A stretch of 17,822 nt of DNA from an uncultured Gammaproteobacteria bacterium (GTDB lineage: Bacteria; Pseudomonadota; Gammaproteobacteria; PS1; Pseudothioglobaceae), in contig CAKMYR010000013.1 of assembly GCA_929200175.1 (NCBI GenBank), positions 1 through 17,822 on the forward strand, read 5' to 3'. The notes under the pieces were generated by a model. That model was given only the letters and a program-made list of their open reading frames with translations, made no database searches and was not told the DNA's origin. A program made the position numbers and the translations under genes. This document shows, in pieces, positions 15,255 to 17,822 of this stretch. Within the stretch, counting starts at the first letter, position 1; the number at the start of each line of letters is the position of its first letter.

Positions 15255-17501
15255 TTATATTTTGTTCTTAATTTTATTCATATTAATAAATACACAATCA
15301 TCTGCTATCTTATCAGTTATAACTACCTCTGAATCTAAATAGTTTTGACCATCTTTTAATTTTAGCTTTTTTGCAACTTTATAATTCATAAAAGCATTAT
15401 TTATCTTGCCAAGATTAGTTTTTTGTAAAGATTTAGCATTTCTTAGTAGGGCATCATTAGCATAATGTGATTTTTGTTTAATAATACTAATTTCGTTATT
15501 TTCAGGCTTTAAATCAATAATTTTATTATTTTCTTGTGATTTGTAATTATATTGTTTTATCTCGTTAGTTATTTGAGAACAATTAGTATAATCAAAATCA
15601 GATAATTCTAATAAATCAGCCAGTGCTTTTAATATTTTCCAAGCTGGTTTAGCATTATCAATTGGATTTACTGCTGCTTTAAAAGATTGTATATTTGAAT
15701 CAATATTTACATGCGAGCCGGGGGTTTCATAAAAATTAGCAATTGGTAATATAACATCAGAATATTGCGCAACTTTCTCATCTTTAAAGCTATTTAAAGC
15801 AATAATAAATGTATCATCATTTTTTAGTTTATCAACTGCATTTAAAGAATCATAAAAATCATAGTCAGGATATATATCTAATAAAATATATGCCTTTAGA
15901 GAAGACTCAAGCATAGAATTAACATCAAGCCCATTTTTACTAGGAATAAAGCCAACTAAATCAGCTGCCATTGAATTAGCTGTATTTGTAATATAAAGAG
16001 TACTACTATTAGTTTTTTCGGTTATTTCAGTAATTAAATTAACAATATTTGAAATTTGATAATTATTAATAATATGCTCGCCAATTATTATTACTGGATT
16101 ATTAGCATTGATTAATTTATTAGCTAAATCTTTAGCTAATGTACTGGTTTTAATATTTTTTAAGTAATCTGGTAAAGACTCTGCTTTGTTATTGATAATT
16201 GAACACAATACAGAAGCTAAGGTGCCTGCTATATCATTTGCCGAAATAATATTCTCAGAATTAAGCTCATAATTAAAGTCAAATTCCATAACATTAATCA
16301 CATCAATAATAGCGCCAGCTAATACTGCTTTACGCAACCTATTATTAATCATAGGTTGTTCTAATCTAGGATTAGAGCCAATAACAATAGCATAATCAAT
16401 ATTTTCTAATTCTTTTAGCTTAATATTAGACTTAGGACTTACAAAGTCATCTGGATTTTTAACATTTAAACGATAATCTAGATTTTCAGAACCTAGTTCT
16501 TTTAAAAGTTTTTTTAACAAATAAAATTCTTCAAGATTTGCTGTATTCGATGCTAAAGCACCTAACCGATTAGCTTGATTATTGTTGATAATATGTTTTT
16601 TTAATCCTCTAATAGCAAAATCTAAGGCAACATTCCATTCAACTTCTCTTAACTCTCCTTCTACTTTAATTTGTGCTTTTAATAACCTATTTTCACTTGA
16701 TAAACCTTCATACGAAAAACGATCTCTATCAGATATCCAAGTTTCATTGATATTATCATTATCTTTAGCAACAACTCGTTTAACTTTATTTTTATAAATT
16801 TGAGTATATATATTAGAACCAACCAAGTCATGTCTTGCAATATTAGGAATTGAATTCATCTGCCAAGACCTTAATTCATAACGAAATGGCTTTGAAGTTA
16901 ATGCTCCTACTGGACATACATCAATCATATTTCCTGATAATTCAGAATTAATTCCTTCTTTTAAAAAAGGCTCTATCTTTAGATTTTCACCACGACCAGT
17001 GCCTCCCATTTCCATAATGCCAGCAACTTCAACACCAAAACGAACACAACGAGTACAATGTATACATCTAGTCATATCTGTTTGAATTAAAGGCCCTATA
17101 TCTTTATCAGCAACTATTCTTTTACCTTCATTAAAGTATGAAACATCAGAACCGTAACTCATTGCTACATCTTGTAATTCACATTCACCGCCTTGATCAC
17201 AAATCGGACAATCTAATGGGTGATTAATTAATAAAAATTCCATAACTGCTTGCTGGCTAGTTTTGGTTTTTTTATTATTAGTATTTACTTTCATTCCTTC
17301 TGAAATTGGAGTACAACAAGCAGGTTGAGGGCTGGGACTACCTTCAATATCAACTAAGCACATACGACAATTAGCTGCTATTGATAATTTTTTATGGTAA
17401 CAAAATCTTGGGACATTAATGCCTTCTCTATCAGTAACAGCGATTAACATCTCGCCTTTATTAGCACTAACTATTTTATTATTTATTTCAATTTTCAACA
17501 T
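15255..17501 (-). CDS. nuoG: NADH-quinone oxidoreductase subunit G
   Basis: Largest peripheral-arm subunit, 748 aa, an electron conduit between NuoF/E and NuoI. The N-terminal 2Fe-2S domain binds N1b through Cys34, Cys45, Cys48 and Cys62; the His-Cys cluster N5 is formed by His94, Cys98, Cys101 and Cys107; N4 by Cys146, Cys149, Cys152 and Cys196 (RCIHCTRC and MIDVCPVGAL). The extra N7 cluster motif found in E. coli-type NuoG is absent, consistent with the shorter protein. Residues about 220-700 form the molybdopterin oxidoreductase-like fold, here Asn- and Lys-rich and without recognisable cofactor ligands, as usual for NuoG; the last 45 residues look like the small C-terminal domain. Upstream is a 320-base gap without nuoF. 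A weak GTGA-type Shine-Dalgarno precedes the ATG at 17501. Confidence 0.97.
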   Translation of the reverse strand: MLKIEINNKIVSANKGEMLIAVTDREGINVPRFCYHKKLSIAANCRMCLVDIEGSPSPQPACCTPISEGMKVNTNNKKTKTSQQAVMEFLLINHPLDCPICDQGGECELQDVAMSYGSDVSYFNEGKRIVADKDIGPLIQTDMTRCIHCTRCVRFGVEVAGIMEMGGTGRGENLKIEPFLKEGINSELSGNMIDVCPVGALTSKPFRYELRSWQMNSIPNIARHDLVGSNIYTQIYKNKVKRVVAKDNDNINETWISDRDRFSYEGLSSENRLLKAQIKVEGELREVEWNVALDFAIRGLKKHIINNNQANRLGALASNTANLEEFYLLKKLLKELGSENLDYRLNVKNPDDFVSPKSNIKLKELENIDYAIVIGSNPRLEQPMINNRLRKAVLAGAIIDVINVMEFDFNYELNSENIISANDIAGTLASVLCSIINNKAESLPDYLKNIKTSTLAKDLANKLINANNPVIIIGEHIINNYQISNIVNLITEITEKTNSSTLYITNTANSMAADLVGFIPSKNGLDVNSMLESSLKAYILLDIYPDYDFYDSLNAVDKLKNDDTFIIALNSFKDEKVAQYSDVILPIANFYETPGSHVNIDSNIQSFKAAVNPIDNAKPAWKILKALADLLELSDFDYTNCSQITNEIKQYNYKSQENNKIIDLKPENNEISIIKQKSHYANDALLRNAKSLQKTNLGKINNAFMNYKVAKKLKLKDGQNYLDSEVVITDKIADDCVFINMNKIKNKI

Positions 17502-17822
17502 ATCACTTTAACTAGAACTATCTAATATACAAATTTTAACTGTTTATTAATTGAAAATTTAACCTTTTATTATTTTTTAACTTAGCTTAAGCTTTTAAGG
17601 TTTGAATTTTTTATTAACGCAAGATAATGGATTTCAATTATAATTTTTATCTTTTTTCAATGCCGCTTGTAATTAGTTTTGTATTTATGTTACATTTTCA
17701 AAAAAATACTAGATATAAATAAATTTATAAACTATTTAATATTTATATTTAATAAAAAGTTTTGCCCTTGTTTGTTAATATTAGCATTAGTATTAAGTGG
17801 AATTGGATGATTAATGCTTGAA
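17502..17822. other. Gap upstream of nuoG without a recognised gene
   Basis: About 320 very AT-rich bases. A 28-codon stretch on the minus strand is open from the window edge to a TAG near 17736 (it reads SSINHPIPLNTNANINKQGQ at its start) and could be the tail of an unknown gene, but it does not resemble the NuoF C-terminus. On the plus strand an ATG at 17814 is open for three codons to the edge. Between them, AACCTT (17561-17566) and AAGGTT (17597-17602) flank the 10-bp palindrome agcttaagct (17584-17593), a possible hairpin in the nuoG leader or an operator. I see no tRNA and no convincing sigma70 promoter; TATATT near 17525 is a possible -10 for nuoG. Confidence 0.35.

Noticed and set aside
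16582..16797. Plus-strand 71-codon frame opposite nuoG
   Set aside because: Antisense shadow of nuoG with no start signal or similarity I can see.
1..17822. CRISPR array, tRNA or rRNA genes
   Set aside because: No regularly spaced repeats and no cloverleaf or rRNA-like stretches were seen in the intergenic regions.

Overview
This is an AT-rich window from a bacterium, most likely a gammaproteobacterium. The evidence is a split respiratory complex I (nuo) locus with proteobacterial-type NuoG/H/I and a convergent biotin gene, bioC, whose conserved blocks look gammaproteobacterial. Low-GC marine or host-associated gammaproteobacteria fit the composition, but I cannot name a genus from sequence alone.

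Layout. All genes are on the minus strand except the bioC fragment at the left edge (1-683, +). In transcription order from the right: about 320 bases without a clear gene (17502-17822), then nuoG, nuoH and nuoI packed closely (17501-13674). Next come five co-directional genes unrelated to complex I (13617-7192): an NAD(P)-dependent aldehyde dehydrogenase, an M19 (renal dipeptidase-like) protein, a BCCT-family transporter, a 545-aa conserved protein of unknown function, and a 237-aa protein that looks like DUF3726. Below these is a decayed, frameshifted gene of Sel1-like repeats (about 7094-6564). Then nuoJ, nuoK, nuoL, nuoM and nuoN follow (6556-730), mostly with overlapping starts and stops, ending convergently against bioC.

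How the genes fit together. nuoGHI encode part of the peripheral arm and its membrane anchor (NuoG and NuoI carry Fe-S clusters; NuoH is the quinone-site subunit). nuoJKLMN encode the proton-pumping membrane arm. They are normally one continuous block; here about 7.1 kb separates nuoI from nuoJ, and nuoF is not directly upstream of nuoG. The inserted genes look like a small uptake and catabolism unit: BCCT imports a quaternary-amine or similar zwitterion, and the M19 protein and aldehyde dehydrogenase would act on it or its breakdown products. The substrate is unknown and the first catabolic enzymes are not in the window. Hairpins at or near 13651, 9569 and 7136 split the insert into likely transcription units.

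The most interesting points are the insertion into the nuo locus, the paired unknown proteins (7192-9546), and the M19 protein, which lacks half of the usual two-metal site.
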